The position numbers and the translations under genes were made by a program. Shown piece by piece: positions 12,346 through 24,089 of a stretch of DNA of 64,000 bases. The notes below the pieces were generated by a model. It was given only the letters and a program-made list of their open reading frames with translations. It was not told where the DNA came from and did no database searches. This DNA comes from Botrytis cinerea B05.10 (Eukaryota; Ascomycota; Leotiomycetes; Helotiales; Sclerotiniaceae). Numbering within the stretch: the first letter of the stretch is position 1; the number at the start of each line of letters is the position of its first letter. Location of the stretch: positions 1,736,001 through 1,800,000 of the forward strand of contig NC_037316.1 of the NCBI RefSeq assembly GCF_000143535.2, written 5' to 3'.

Positions 12346-14299
12346 ATGATAATAACGAGGATGCGTCTGCCCGAGTCTCCTTTATTGGCTCCTCTGAGGC
12401 GATGCTATAATATTCCTCAATGTCAAGTCGTACGTCTACGTCGGCGAAACGTTCTAGGGTCTTGTACTAGAGCATATAGCTACCAAACACGCCCACAATT
12501 GCACACTCGCGAACGATCAAAGCCTCTGTTGAAATACTATAGTAGCTATGCTCAATCCAATCCTCCAACCAGGAAGTCTGCGGAGGTTATATCAGAGAAT
12601 AAGAGCTCAGAAGAATGGAAGGAACCCAGTGTCGCAATTCTTGGCGGTGGGATTACAGGTCTGGCAACAGCATACTATCTCACCCAAATGGCACCACATT
12701 TGAAAGTTACATTGTATGAGAGTAGTGAGAGGCTAGGAGGGTGGCTGCGGACAAAACATATTGACGTGGGAGATGGTGAAGTTGTGTTTGAACAAGGACC
12801 GAGGACTTTGAGACCGAACACGCCTGCGGGATTTGTTACTCTAAACTTGGTAGGAGTGATTTCTAGCTATTTGCTTTGAAATATTAATTCGTGATTCTAG
12901 ATTAGAGACCTTGGTCTGTCTGACGAGGTGATTAAAACCAACAAATTGTCTGCCGCTGCCTTGAACCGCTTTGTCTATTATCCCGATCGGCTTGTGTGCA
13001 TGCCTGAGCCTAGCCAAGGAATTTACGCCATTGCCTGGAAAATGTTGACAGAACCAGTTTTCAAAGGAATGCACAGGCTGCTTTTCGAATATAAGAGGCC
13101 ACGAAGACCAGCAGAATTGGATGACGAATCCGTGGGATCATTTCTGGCCAGACGAACAGGAGGGACAGACATTCCAGATAATTTGGTGTCAGCCGTATTT
13201 CACGGTATCTATGCTGGTGATATCTACAAACTGAGTGCAAAAAGTATAATGCCCTCCCAGTGGGGAATGGAGGGGGCATTTGGAAGTATCAGTGCAGGAA
13301 TATCTCAAATGGCAAAATTCAAGAATGCGACAGCTGAAGATGCAGACCTGGAGGAAAAGGAGAGAAGTTCATTTACGGACAATGAGAGGGCAATTATCAA
13401 CGAAACAAGTGTCTATACTTTCCGCAGAGGAATTGGCACACTATCTGAAGCACTCGATTCCTCTCTAAGGAATAATCCTAACGTGAAAATCAAGCTGGGC
13501 GAGGACGTGGGGAAAATCGAGTACGATGGACAAAGTGAAGGCATCAAGGTATGGATCTATTCCTCTTACGTCTCTGAATAATGGCTGAAGTACCTAGATC
13601 TACACAGCTCAGGCTGGCGAATCATCCACCAACCATTCTTACGTTATTTCTACCTTGTCAGGCCGCACCCTCTCTACACTAACTACCCCTTCAGATGATT
13701 CTTTACTCCCTTCACTTGCGAAAACAGAGGCTGTGACAGTCATGGTTGTTAATCTCTACTACCGGGACGAAGATCTCCTTCCGGAGCGCGGTTTTGGATA
13801 CCTAATCCCACGATCCATTCCTTTTGACCAGAATCCAGAGTTTGCTCTTGGTGTAGTATTTGATTCAGACGCAACAGTTGGTCAAGATACTGTTCCAGGG
13901 ACCAAAGTCACCGTTATGTTGGGTGGCCATTGGTGGGACGACTTTGAAACATATCCCAGCGAGGAAGAGGGTGCTGCAATGGCAAAAGCCGTTCTCAAGC
14001 GACACCTGAAGATTGACCAAGAACCAGAAATGGTACATGCATCTTTGCAGAAAGATTGTATTCCTCAATATACTGTGGGTCATGAGCAGAGACTGAAACA
14101 AGCGCATTATGAGTTGTTGAGCGCATACAAGGGAAGACTGGCAGTAGCTGGAAATTCATACACTGGGGTGGGTGTGAATGATTGCATCAAGGCTGCTAAA
14201 GTCGTGGCAGGCGATGTTGCACGTAGTAATGACGTTACGGGACTGGAAAAGTTCGCTGAACAAAAATGGTGGGAGAAAATGATCAAACGAGAACAATAA
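12346..14299 (+). CDS. HEM14: Protoporphyrinogen oxidase, mitochondrial
   Basis: Three exons, 12346-12849, 12901-13548 and 13613-14299; 612 residues. The first about 75 residues are Arg/Ser/Tyr-rich with few acids, as expected for a mitochondrial presequence. The dinucleotide-binding motif VAILGGGITGLATAYYL (about 96-112) is followed by LYESSERLGGW, FEQGPRTLRP, a central FAD/substrate domain and the C-terminal SYTGVGVNDCIKAAK block, which together identify PPOX. The enzyme oxidises protoporphyrinogen IX to protoporphyrin IX with O2 on the inner membrane, the penultimate haem step. Both joins are in phase, and the third exon begins AGESSTNHSYVIST. It is the only haem-synthesis gene in the window, although a putative haem-binding Sfh5 lies 12 kb away. 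Confidence 0.96.
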
Positions 14300-14532
14300 T
14301 CTCCAATAAATCGATGAAACAATATTATGGAGTAAGTTGGGCAGTTTCTCACGCGACTTGTAGTTTACTACATGTATAATAGGATAGATATGTATACAAT
14401 AAATAGTAAAACCGTGAAAATTTATCGTTCGTTATTGTATCAACGATTCTGGCTATATTATGCATTTAATACTTCAGTCACCACACCCATGATTTCTAAC
14501 ATATGCCGATCCCACTTGTGCTTTTCAAACAT
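14300..14532. other. Short intergenic spacer
   Basis: AT-rich spacer after HEM14, shared with the 3' side of the small minus-strand gene. Nothing else is seen. Confidence 0.5.
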
Positions 14533-14822
14533 TCAATCGCTGTGAGAGACAGCACCTGCTGTTTTTGGTTAGAAGGTTTCGATTGTCACTCGGACATGAT
14601 GCAAGAAAAGGAATACCTTACTGAAGCCTGAACCATCGACCATTCGATGGTCCCTTTCATTATCATAAGGTAAACGGAAAGGGCCATTCTTTTTTTGGAG
14701 TCGTGAGTATCCAAAATATATACACTATTGGTGATATTCATTAAATTGTCACAACTCACCCATTGGACCAGGTTTGACTGAAGGTTCAGCGAATTGAGGT
14801 GGAAAAAGTTTTCGTGTTCCAC
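14533..14822 (-). CDS. Small spliced protein, 3' part; 5' end unresolved
   Basis: Not obvious from ORF length. A minus-strand exon at 14622-14688 encodes NGPFRLPYDNERDHRMVDGSGF, a hydrophilic and very protein-like peptide flanked by good splice sites. Upstream, a donor GTGAGT (intron 14689-14759) joins in frame to a stretch ending SNLVQW. Downstream, GTAAGG and a TTCTAACC branch lead to a last exon ending about AVSHSD before TGA at 14533-14535; two acceptors three bases apart are possible. The frame is open upstream only to about 14851. The 5' exon or exons were not determined; donor-like GTAAGA sites near 14850 and 14934 suggest further introns. I do not recognise the family. The start coordinate of the entry is a lower bound only. 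Confidence 0.42.
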
Positions 14823-15484
14823 TTCTGTACAAGCGAACCCCTTTTCTTACCGACGGTCTTCCTCAACACTTTCTGGAGAAGAAAAGTTCAATTCATCTAT
14901 CAATTCACCTTATCCCTGCTGGTAAAAGGCTCTTACTTGCTTTACTTAATTTTCGCCTATTTTCTTCATATCGTATAATTACATATCGGCATTCTTTTGA
15001 CCTTTTTTTCGCATGTGTTTTTGGAGTGTTCTTCGGTGCAGTCACTCGGTGCAATTTTTGCTGCAATGGATGAGAACTTGGTGTTCTTTTTCTCGTGAGA
15101 ACATGCGATTACGTGGATAGATAAGCACTAGCCTAATTATCTCGCATCGGAACTGTAATTTCCAAGATAGTGACTTGTGATGGGGGCGTGTGTGATGATT
15201 TAGCCAGTAGGAGATAGCGCTTGAGAATGGAAGATGCGAGATGCTGTTACAGCTGGACGTTAAAGTGGGGTGCTCGGGTTGAGACTATGTATATATAGCC
15301 TGGTTTGTTTCTGTCTTTTCTCCCTTCTTCTTTATTGGAAGTTTATTATTTGGACGTTTCTTTTGTATCATCGTGCTGAGTGCCTCAGATCACAATTCTC
15401 ACGTCTTACAACAGAACACTAGTTACGGAGAATTGCATTCATATTCAATTCGGAGTTCACCGTTAAAATCATTTGCAAAGTAAA
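14823..15484. other. Intergenic: promoter region of the O-methyltransferase
   Basis: About 660 bp that probably also contains the 5' exons of the small minus-strand gene. Pyrimidine-rich sequence precedes the O-methyltransferase start. Confidence 0.5.
15290..15297 (+). promoter_or_regulatory. TATA box of the O-methyltransferase gene
   Basis: TATATATA followed by GCC, about 190 nt before the start codon and upstream of a pyrimidine-rich leader. Confidence 0.4.
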
Positions 15485-16478
15485 ATGGAAAAAGACGCAG
15501 AATTCGCCAAAGACTGGCCTACCCTTGGCAAGGCAATAGAGTCCGGCATTGAAGTATTTTCCTCCACTATCTTCCCATCTTCCATTTTCACCCTCAATTC
15601 CTCTTCATAGGCATGAATCTTCACTAATAATCATCATCAGTCCCATGACGGCCGCGAAGCTCAACTACTCGCTTACATGTTATCTCACAATCCTACCCAT
15701 CCTTTGGATGTCCTCTCCACCATCGACGAATTTTCCCTACGCGAAGATTTTCTCATCAGTGTTGGTCCCAATAAAGCTGATATTTTGCGAGATCTCATTA
15801 TGCGGGAGAAACCGAGGATGTTGGTGGAATTGGGCGGATATTTGGGATATAGTGCTGTGCTTTTCGCGGATGCCATGGTGAAAGCGCATGAAGGTTTGTT
15901 TGGCTTTTTCTTAATTGAATATCCATGCACGTTTTTATAATGGCTTAATTAATGAAGATGACAGGTGATGAGGGGTTAAAGATCTATTCCCTCGAACTCG
16001 ATCCCATCTGCGCGGCTATTGCTCGCCAAATCGCTCAAATAGCAGGACTTGCCCATATTATTGAAGTTGTTGAAGGCACAGCCGCTTCCTCGATTACCAA
16101 TCTAGTTAAAGAGAATAAAATCACTAGTGTCGATTTTTTGTTCCTAGATCATGTAGAGGATTTGTATGAGCAAGATTTCAAAGTTGTAGAGGCATTGAGT
16201 GTGCTGAAAAAAGGAGCCGTGGTTGTGGCAGATAATGTGATCAGGCCCGGGGCTCCGGAGTATAGAGAATTTATTAGAGGAGACATGAAGAAGGAGCAGG
16301 GGTGGGAAAGTCGGGGTGTAAAAGGTTTAATTTGGCCCGGGAATTTTGAGGTGAGTTTGATCTTATAGAAATGTGACTGAAATAGCATTTATTGAGGGAA
16401 TATGAATGGAATAATACTGATTTTGAACAGGATGAACTTGAAGTTAGTAAGTTAGTTGGTTTGGAAGTGAATAATTAG
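15485..16478 (+). CDS. Catechol-O-methyltransferase-like SAM-dependent methyltransferase
   Basis: Four exons: 15485-15553, 15641-15893, 15965-16350 and 16431-16478; 251 residues. The start ATG follows TAAA and gives MEKDAEFAKDWP. The SAM-binding motif I is LVELGGYLGYSAVLF. The acidic end of strand 2 is IYSLELD, and the metal/catalytic region is VDFLFLDHVEDLY, matching the Mg-dependent COMT fold (compare FLDHWKDRY in animal COMT). ADNVIRPGAPEY is the second metal-site block. Such enzymes O-methylate catechol-type phenols; in fungi they act on plant phenolics or endogenous metabolites. It stands alone between HEM14 and a RING gene, so context does not point to a pathway. The short final exon (15 residues) is less certain than the rest. 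Confidence 0.88.
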
Positions 16479-17165
16479 TGATATACATTACGTTTAGATG
16501 ATAAGTCTTGCGTGGGAAGGTTGTTAGATTGCAATTAAAACACTCATTTGGGAAGAAACAGCGATATATTAACTCGCATAGCAAGAATGCATGCTCACTC
16601 TATCAAATTAGTAAGGACATCCAAATAGCTTCAAAATAAATATCTTTGAATTCTTGCAAATACCATGATCATGCTAACTGTTGTAACCTAAGCAAAAAAA
16701 TTGTTTTGGGCGCAATATTTGTCTTCTTCATTCTTGTCAACTAGTATTTTGAGTCGGGTTAAATCGCAATATTTCATTGTGAAGATAAAGAGTCTTGCGG
16801 AAAATTCCAAGTTTTCGTCACGACAAGATTTTTGACACTGCATAGTTATTCTCTACGTAGAGTTGAATATAAGCAGTTGCATTATACATACCGAGACAAA
16901 AATAACAACTAGCAGAATAACTCAAGTATATTCCCAGGAAACAAATCCCAGCACGTTGTTCTCGATATCCGGTTGACTAATCAGATACATGACGAGAATG
17001 AATCTTCAGATGAAGATAATACAACAAAATGCCAGCGGAGTTGCGGGCGGTACATCGACTGCTCCCGTCAAAGAGGAAAGACGATTGCATACTTCCTGTC
17101 ACCGAATCTGGCTCTGTCGAATAAGTACAGTTCTAGTATTAGAATACAAAAATGATAGAACCCGA
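16479..17165. other. Intergenic, convergent 3' ends
   Basis: About 690 bp of AT-rich sequence. A short plus-strand ORF (16973-17333) is present but lacks a credible start context or domain, so no gene is called. Confidence 0.6.
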
Positions 17166-19533
17166 CTAATCTTCTGCCAAGGTGGGAAACTCTTTCTCTC
17201 TCGCGACTCTCTCATGTCTTGCAGCCAGAACACGTTTTCTTCTTGCATTCCTCATCTGTGCCATCTCGTGACGAAGCTCTCTAGGAACCTCACGATCGCG
17301 CCAACGCATTTCCCACTATTTCCAATAGATTAGCTGCTGTCACTGATGCCCCAGATTTTCAAACTCAAGACTTACCGTCTCGCTTTCAGATAGATGCGCA
17401 GCCTCACTCTCCCAGTAGAGCTCTTTGAATCCCTCCACATCCGCCGGTGTACCCTCCATTTGGACAATAGGGTGTCTACCTACTTCTGCAGCATCCACGA
17501 GATCCACGTTATCCCATAAGTCTACAGCCTCTGGAACAATACCTGCAACTTTGTGAAGTTCCCACGACTGTGTATGTCTGCAAAGAGGACACCTGAAGTC
17601 AGGATTTCCAGGGTTATCCCACTAAAGAATCGCAAGGTTAACGTCTATCCATTCTACTTAAAGATGATTAAGTTCTTGGGGGTACTTACATAATCGCGAC
17701 CACAATCGTAATGTACCATATGATTACAGAAAAACTGCACCCACAACTCTCTGGGTGCGTAGTCTTCGAGGCAATATACGCAATTACCAAAGTAAGGACC
17801 AGCGTACTTACAGGGGTCATGACTTGGGATTGGGTGTATGGGAAAAACATTGCCAAATAGGTTTGCTTCAGATTCTGGATCAGCTTCTATTCTTGCTCTG
17901 TATTCTGCATCTTGCTCCTGCCCAGGTACCTCGGGTAACACTTTAAGTAGTTCCATAGTGTTGTAAAAGTCTTCAATAAGTCCACGCCAGGTGTCCGTTG
18001 TAACGGTATCGAACACAAAATACAGTTGTTTCCTATAGATATCAGCAATTTTGTCTTAAGAAATGAACTATAAGAGGCTATCGTGTAACTTACCAAGGTC
18101 TTTTCTTGGACCAGTCCCGTAAAAGTAAGTAATTGCGTCGATGTGTGTTGATTTGTGAGACTTTCTTCGCCAATGCTTTGACCTCCCTGGCTTGTGCAGC
18201 ATCGGGAACATGTCTTTTCACAAGATCGGGATCGTAGCCTTCTCTGGACATAAGTTTTACAACCTCCCAGTGTTCATCTTCTGCAATGACACGATTGTCA
18301 TATAAATGATCTTCGACATAGTACCTATTGTTCTTAGCTTCAAAGTCGGCAGCACGGTCAAGTAATTGTGACCAGAGGAGCATAGGTCCAAATGGATTGA
18401 TAGTTTTCCCTTGTGGATCGGGTTTTGATGGGTGGGTGATCTATTCAAATTCCTGTTAGTTTCATTCAATTTCAATTGATAATTGCCATAATACATACCT
18501 GAGCCCATGCTGCACTCACACGCTCGGAATCTATGTTAAAATTCGATGCAACATAAGGTTCTCGAGTGTTTGGTTTTGGAATAGATTCTTGGCTAAATTC
18601 ATTTGCCAGTGCTTGCAAGAACGTAGTCAGAGTCTGCAATGTAGTTGCAAACTCTAAAAGTGATTCAAGAACCTTTCTACTCTCAACAGGGACGGAGCGT
18701 GTTTCCTGCTCTAGTTGTGCTCTACCAATGATGAGGATATTTTTTAGTAAATCTATTCCACGAGCCTTCCCTCCCAAACTCAACGATCGGTGGTGAAGCA
18801 ATCTTATCCATGCCCTATGCAGTACCAATGCTGCCTTTATCGCCGGATCCGCTATATTTGAGCCATCGGGTAGTGCTGGTCGCCCACCCAAGTGAGCATT
18901 TCGTTCATCAACGAATCTTAGAATTTTCATCAAATAACCGTTGAGGCGAAACATTGCATTGAGATGTTTCCAGGGTGACGGCGCGTGTTGGTCCCTCGCA
19001 AGAGCATGCACCATATTGTGGAATCGTTGAAGCTTCAACGAAGAATCGTCCTGTTCTGTTACCCACGGAGGCCAATCCGCCTTGTGGCCTTCAAACTCAT
19101 CGCTATAGAGCCATGTGCCCCCAGAAGCCGTCAGATCTTCGGTATAACTGTCTATGCACTCGTCACCAACATTTGCAGCAGCTAGCAATCCCAAAAGCCC
19201 TAGAGTATCCTTTGTACCAGAACCACCTTCAAAACGAAGCATGCCTTTATCCTCAAACAAGCTACCTGCTTTGTTGCCCGAATCGATGTAATCTTGGATT
19301 TGCTTCAGGTGTGAAGAACCTTTAGAAAGTATCAAACGTCTATCCAACTTTGCTTCTTTATCCAAATAACTTTCTCCAAACTTGAAAACATCAAAGCCGT
19401 AGTCGTCGACAATTTGTTCAGAGAGAAATTTAAGCCTACTTTTCCTTAATTCCAAATATTGACGCCATTCTTCCTGGGCATGGGCTAAGCGCTCCGCATG
19501 GCGTAGGTGTCGGAAACGTGGCGGAGGGGGCAT
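17166..19533 (-). CDS. RING-H2 finger protein, probable E3 ligase, fungal-specific
   Basis: Five exons: 18499-19533, 18094-18440, 17690-18032, 17376-17621 and 17166-17315; 706 residues. The first about 500 residues are helical and charged, beginning MPPPPRFRHLRHAERLAHAQ, with no domain I recognise. A RING-H2 finger lies at about 545-590: CVYC, then CNHMVHYDC, then RCPLCR. This gives the order C-x2-C, C-x-H-x2-H-x2-C, C-x2-C expected to bind two zincs. The intron at 17622-17689 falls inside the finger, and joining exons 3 and 4 is what completes it. The tail is strongly Arg/Glu-rich and possibly helical. RING-H2 proteins usually recruit E2 enzymes, but target and location are unknown. It shares a 680-bp divergent promoter with the dienelactone-hydrolase gene. 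Confidence 0.85.
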
Positions 19534-19870
19534 CTTGATGACCGGCAGTAGAGATAGTTTAGAAAGATGAATTGAGAGCTATTGAGGGTTTGGAAGATAT
19601 TTGGAAACAGCATTGTGCCCAGCATTTTATTATCGGCAAAGATATGATCTTGATGCTCTTTGTCCACCTTTGGCTTGTCTATAAATGATCGGTAGAATCA
19701 TGAAAGGATAGGTTTCCGGATGCGGGAAACCTACAGCCAAAGAGTAGAAGCGTTCTTAGCAGAAACACTCTTTTTCCATAGCAAAGTCACATTGTTCGCG
19801 AAAATCGACTCTAATGAAGTTGAGGATTTCGCTTATAGTTTCACTGGAAACAAACAACAAAGGAAATAAA

Positions 19871-19886
19871 GGGGGGGGGGGGGGGG
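19871..19886 (+). repeat. Homopolymer G16
   Basis: Sixteen consecutive G in a non-coding divergent promoter. It could be real or length-uncertain from sequencing. Confidence 0.8.
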
Positions 19887-19949
19887 ATAAAGGAAGCTTC
19901 TTCTTATACCGAACCGGATTCGATCCGAAAAGAGGGAGCTAGTGTAAAT

Positions 19950-19974
19950 CACGTGGCTGTATCAAAATCACGTG
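19950..19974. promoter_or_regulatory. Paired CACGTG sites
   Basis: CACGTG at 19950-19955 and 19969-19974, the second within a perfect TCACGTGA. The 19-bp start-to-start spacing is close to two helical turns. They resemble bHLH (Cbf1/Pho4-class) sites and lie about 245-265 nt upstream of the plus-strand start. Confidence 0.4.
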
Positions 19975-20058
19975 ATATCGAATTCGCAATTAACATTACT
20001 ATTCGCCGCTATCACCGACGATATCACATCTCAAAGTCTCCAACCACTTGGAAGATGG

Positions 20059-20066
20059 TATATAAA
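20059..20066 (+). promoter_or_regulatory. TATA box of the dienelactone-hydrolase gene
   Basis: TATATAAA about 150 nt upstream of the start codon at 20217. Confidence 0.4.
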
Positions 20067-20216
20067 TTTTAACAGATACATCCATTCGAGGTCTTCAATC
20101 CCAGACTTCATTTTATAGTCAATTTTTACCACGAACATCATCTACTCTTATCCCTCAAACCTTTATTGAGGTTACCCTTCAAAGAGTTCAGACTCAACTC
20201 ACTCAACTCGCTCAAC

Positions 20217-21365
20217 ATGGCTACGCAGAATGCCTGCAACACTATTCCACCAGTGACCAAAATTGACTACAAAACAAAAGGTACATGGGAAACAATTGCT
20301 GGAATACCTGTATATGTTTCAGGTGGGTCAATTTCTTTTCTGGCTATTTGCTCATTATTTGGCTCGTTTGTGTTTTGCTTGGTTTCTGTGCCCAACTGCA
20401 GTCGCTCCAAAACAGCGTCATCCGTTTTATTTCTTCATCTTCAAGATCCGTAAATCCCAACCAAGCGTTCTAGGAGCATCTAATCCCACAAACGCCCTTA
20501 TGGTCATCTACGATATATTTGGTACCGCACCTCAAACGCTACAAGGTGCCGATTTGTTAGCCGCTGCTCTTGAACCATTAAATACCGTTGTTATTGTCCC
20601 GGATCTCTTTAATGGGAAAAAAGCACAAGCGGAGTGGTTCAAGGATCCAAGCGAGGAAGCCAAAGCCACCAAAGCCGCGTTTGTGGAATCTGCATATGCT
20701 ATTGACAAATGGGAAAAGCTTGTTGGGGAAGTTGTCGCCGATTGTGGGGAGAAATGGGATGGCATAAAGGCTTGGGCATGCCTGGGGTTGTGCTGGGGTG
20801 GTAAAGTAGGTTTTCCCCCTCAACTAATCTGATATATTTATTATGGTTTTAAAGGTTTGAGTAGATTTCCGCAGTCACTTCACAAAAAGAAACCCCATGG
20901 ACAGTGTCCGGTCAAGTTCATCCAAGGTAAGCATTTCTCTCGATTTCTTAGAATACTGAGACACCATTGATCTGATGTTTACTAGCCGATTGACGAAGGA
21001 GGATGCAGAGAAAATCACAGTTCCACATATTGTGCTTGCCTCAAATGGCGAGGATGTCAAAGCTGTGCAAGAATACAAAGGTGTTCTCGAAGCAGGGAAC
21101 GGAGTCGTCGAGACCTATTCAACCATGCATCATGGATGGATGGGAGCTAGGGGTAACTGTAAGTATTTCTGATTCTTGACTTGTACTAAAGTTAGAGCTA
21201 CTAATTAACATGCCATGATAGTTGACAATGAAGACAGTGCCAAGGAATATGTTAGAGGGTATGTACTCTTTTCCAATACCCATTAAAGTTATCTGCTGAT
21301 GAATTTTTTTGAACTACAGGTATCAACAGTGCGCTGCATTCTTTTCTGAGCACCTGAGGAAGTAG
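20217..21365 (+). CDS. Dienelactone hydrolase family protein
   Basis: Six exons: 20217-20322, 20474-20805, 20865-20926, 20986-21158, 21222-21258 and 21320-21365; 251 residues. The start is MATQNACNTIPP. VIYDIFG marks the first core strand. LGLCWGGK holds the nucleophile: G-x-C-x-G with Cys, the hallmark of DLH rather than Ser hydrolases. A later acid region, LASNGEDVKAVQEY, and the catalytic His in MHHGWMGARGN complete the triad. DLH relatives hydrolyse lactones of ring-cleavage pathways, but most fungal paralogues have no known substrate. The first intron is long (151 nt) and partly open in another frame, so that join is the least certain. The joins WGGK-ISAVTS and HPS-RLTKED are well supported by frame and family pattern. 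Confidence 0.87.
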
Positions 21366-24089
21366 ATTTGTTGCTCGGATGTGCTCACGAATTTACGGTT
21401 GCGGTGAAACATTGAAGTTGTCCCAGAAGCAGACTAGGATCGCAGATATATTTCCCTTATATACCGCAGCCGATACGGTTGATAATTCCTAAGTAGGAGT
21501 CTCAGAGCTTGTGATCCTGGATTACTCATCAACCGGTACCCTTGTTTCCAAGCTTTTGCTGTATGCTTCGATATTCGTTAACTCTTTACGAATGGCTTTA
21601 CTTTGAAGGTAGATAGCTTTGGATGTACAGTGCCACATGCACCGAAGAGCTAATAATCGTGCATTTGCTTTACTATGCGATAATCATACGTGCTTCTTTC
21701 TGTCTTCATCCCTCCTTGTTATCTTCTTCATCATTGGTATAAATTTCCTCTAGTCTGACATTTCCACCACAGTACCGCTGTCTCAAGCCCTTCAATATCT
21801 TGTTTATACTTGGACTTTGAATGAGTAGAGTATTGGTAAGGATTAAGAAACCATTCATCATATGAATATTCAGGTATTTGGATTTATTTCGTGATTGGCA
21901 CTTAGGCACAGCTTAATCACCTTCTTCTTCTGGGACCTAAGAGACCTTGGAGGTTTGCCAGTTATCTGTCGCTATCACCATGGACTGTAACGTTCCGTGT
22001 GTAATGCATTTAGTATCCAATGAGAATGGATCGTCACAAGGCCGCTAAAGTACCACGATACATTATTCCGCTGGTCTCGAGCTGGGCCAGCATAAAAAAG
22101 TGGGGTGTAAGCACTAGGTATTAGTGTAGCCGTACAAGAATTAGATGTGCAACAAAATCATTGGAGACTCGGGTTAGAACTATTCACGGGAGGTCACAGT
22201 GCAGCTATTCGATAGTTGCCTTTGAATTATTTGGGGCAACTGCTATGACCATTAGACGTGACTGCTGAGGACTCGGGTAATTCTGGGATTGTTACACCGG
22301 ACATATCTAGTGCGGGTGCATCTGTTTCACACACTTGTCTGTTGGAATTCCTATTGAGTAGCACAACATAACACTGGGTATAAATGAAGTCTCCACAAAA
22401 GTGATTTATGGCACCAAAACTTTCAATAAAAGAAAAACTTTCATGGTAGTTATAAACTTTTCATCGTCATCGAAAGAGCTGGCGCTCAAGATAACATTGA
22501 AAGGACATCTTGTGCTCTCGAAACGATCAATTTGTTCAGCGTGAGCATCTTTCAAAAACAAGTAGGCTAGCTCTCTACGATAGCTCTGAATCTTTCACCA
22601 TACTTACATAGTACCCGTATAGATTAACGAGTCACTTCTCAACTTTCGAAATTTTCAACGATTTCATTCTTAAATTGTTTGATGTCAGAATCTATATTTT
22701 CGTTGTTTAATCTCTAAGATATACAAACCAATACGCCAAAGAACATTTTTAAGTTCATGTTGGCAGTGACCCATCAGTTCATACACCCACTGGTGCACTT
22801 TCCGCACTGCACCCTAGATTCTGTATATAGCCCAAGCTACCCGATGATGCGTTCAAAGTCCAGTATAGCCTCCGATCCAAATAACGATACAGGATGGTAT
22901 CAATAGGAAGCAAGATGGTAAAATGACGCTGGCAAATTGCGATATATGTCGCCTTTTTCACTAACCCGCTCAAAGACATGCCGATCTTTTGCTACTGCTG
23001 ATACCTAATATTAAGTCTTAATCATACAACCGTTCCGAAATGTGGAACCCAAATACACACTGTCTACATTTATTATTGCAACTCAGCCCAAGCTGAATAT
23101 ATAAATCGAGAGAATGTGCCTTGAAGGTATATTGGAGTGTAAATTCTCTCACGAGTACATGGTAATACATACTAAACACGTATCATTCGATCACTTGAAG
23201 AAGAGCTTCTTATTCACACCGAGAAAGATACAAGAAGTATCTCCCAAGCACAGAAATATCAGATAAGCATTCACTCTTCCATGTTCACTCATGTTCCAGC
23301 TCCTTCGCATCACACCTTCACTACTTCTCAACCATTCATCCACATGAACCCTCTCGCTTATTTCTACCCCTCGCTTCCTCTCCCCTAAACCTCCCCAACT
23401 TCCATCCTACATGTCAAAAAGTTCCAGTCCCGCATGCCATTCATTCTCCATCTCCACACTTGTTCCTATGCGTTATTTCAAACTCCTCCTTTAACACATG
23501 CAACTAAAGTTATCCAAGAAGTCTGCCTGAGATTCTCTGAGATTCATGTAAAATACTTCTCACTCATGACTCCCTCACATTAGACTAAACTCACCAAACC
23601 AAACCTCCTTCCGCCCCCATTCATAACCATCATCTTCTCATATCCGATATCCTACCCTGTTCTCTTGAGTTAGTTCAAGACGAGTTTCAAGATACGCAAC
23701 GCATTAGCACTCCCTCAGATAGCCTTAGATCGTAGTATCCTCATTAACTGCTTATTTTTATTCCAAGCCTACATCTCATAATTTCATGTTCTCTCACTTG
23801 AATCCAAAAGGAGAGTTAAATATGTACGCAGCCATGTATCATATATCATATATCATATATCATGCATCTTTATCATTATCATTAACCTTAAAATTCTTGC
23901 CCATCATCCATCATTATCTTATTTCCTCGTGCGTGTATTCGCAGACACCTTTCCCTGCGAGGAACCTTGCCTTCCAAGCTTCATTTCCTTGAAGTTTGGT
24001 GACCAATCCCATAAATTTTTCATATCACATTAAACTCCATTCCCATTTTCAATCCAACCTGCGTAACCCACATCACACATCGAGTTTGC
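21366..24089. other. Long gene-poor interval
   Basis: About 2.7 kb between convergent genes. I found no ORF above about 70 residues with protein-like composition and no tRNA-like fold. Around 23836-23862 there is an atatc-type short tandem repeat, and 23300-23460 is C/T-rich. It may be long 3' UTRs or a non-coding RNA. Confidence 0.6.

Larger units (their letters stand above)
19534..20216. other. Divergent promoter region with poly-G and paired CACGTG sites
   Basis: Contains a run of 16 G (19871-19886), two CACGTG sites (19950-19955 and 19969-19974) and a TATA-like element facing the plus-strand gene (20059-20066). Confidence 0.6.

Noticed and set aside
16973..17333. Two overlapping ORFs beyond the RING gene
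   Set aside because: Overlap the RING gene's last exon in antisense or lie in its 3' flank; no start context or conserved pattern.
19895..19940. tRNA-like sequence (ggattcgatcc) near the poly-G tract
   Set aside because: The short palindrome resembles a B-box but no acceptor stem, anticodon arm or A-box can be folded around it.
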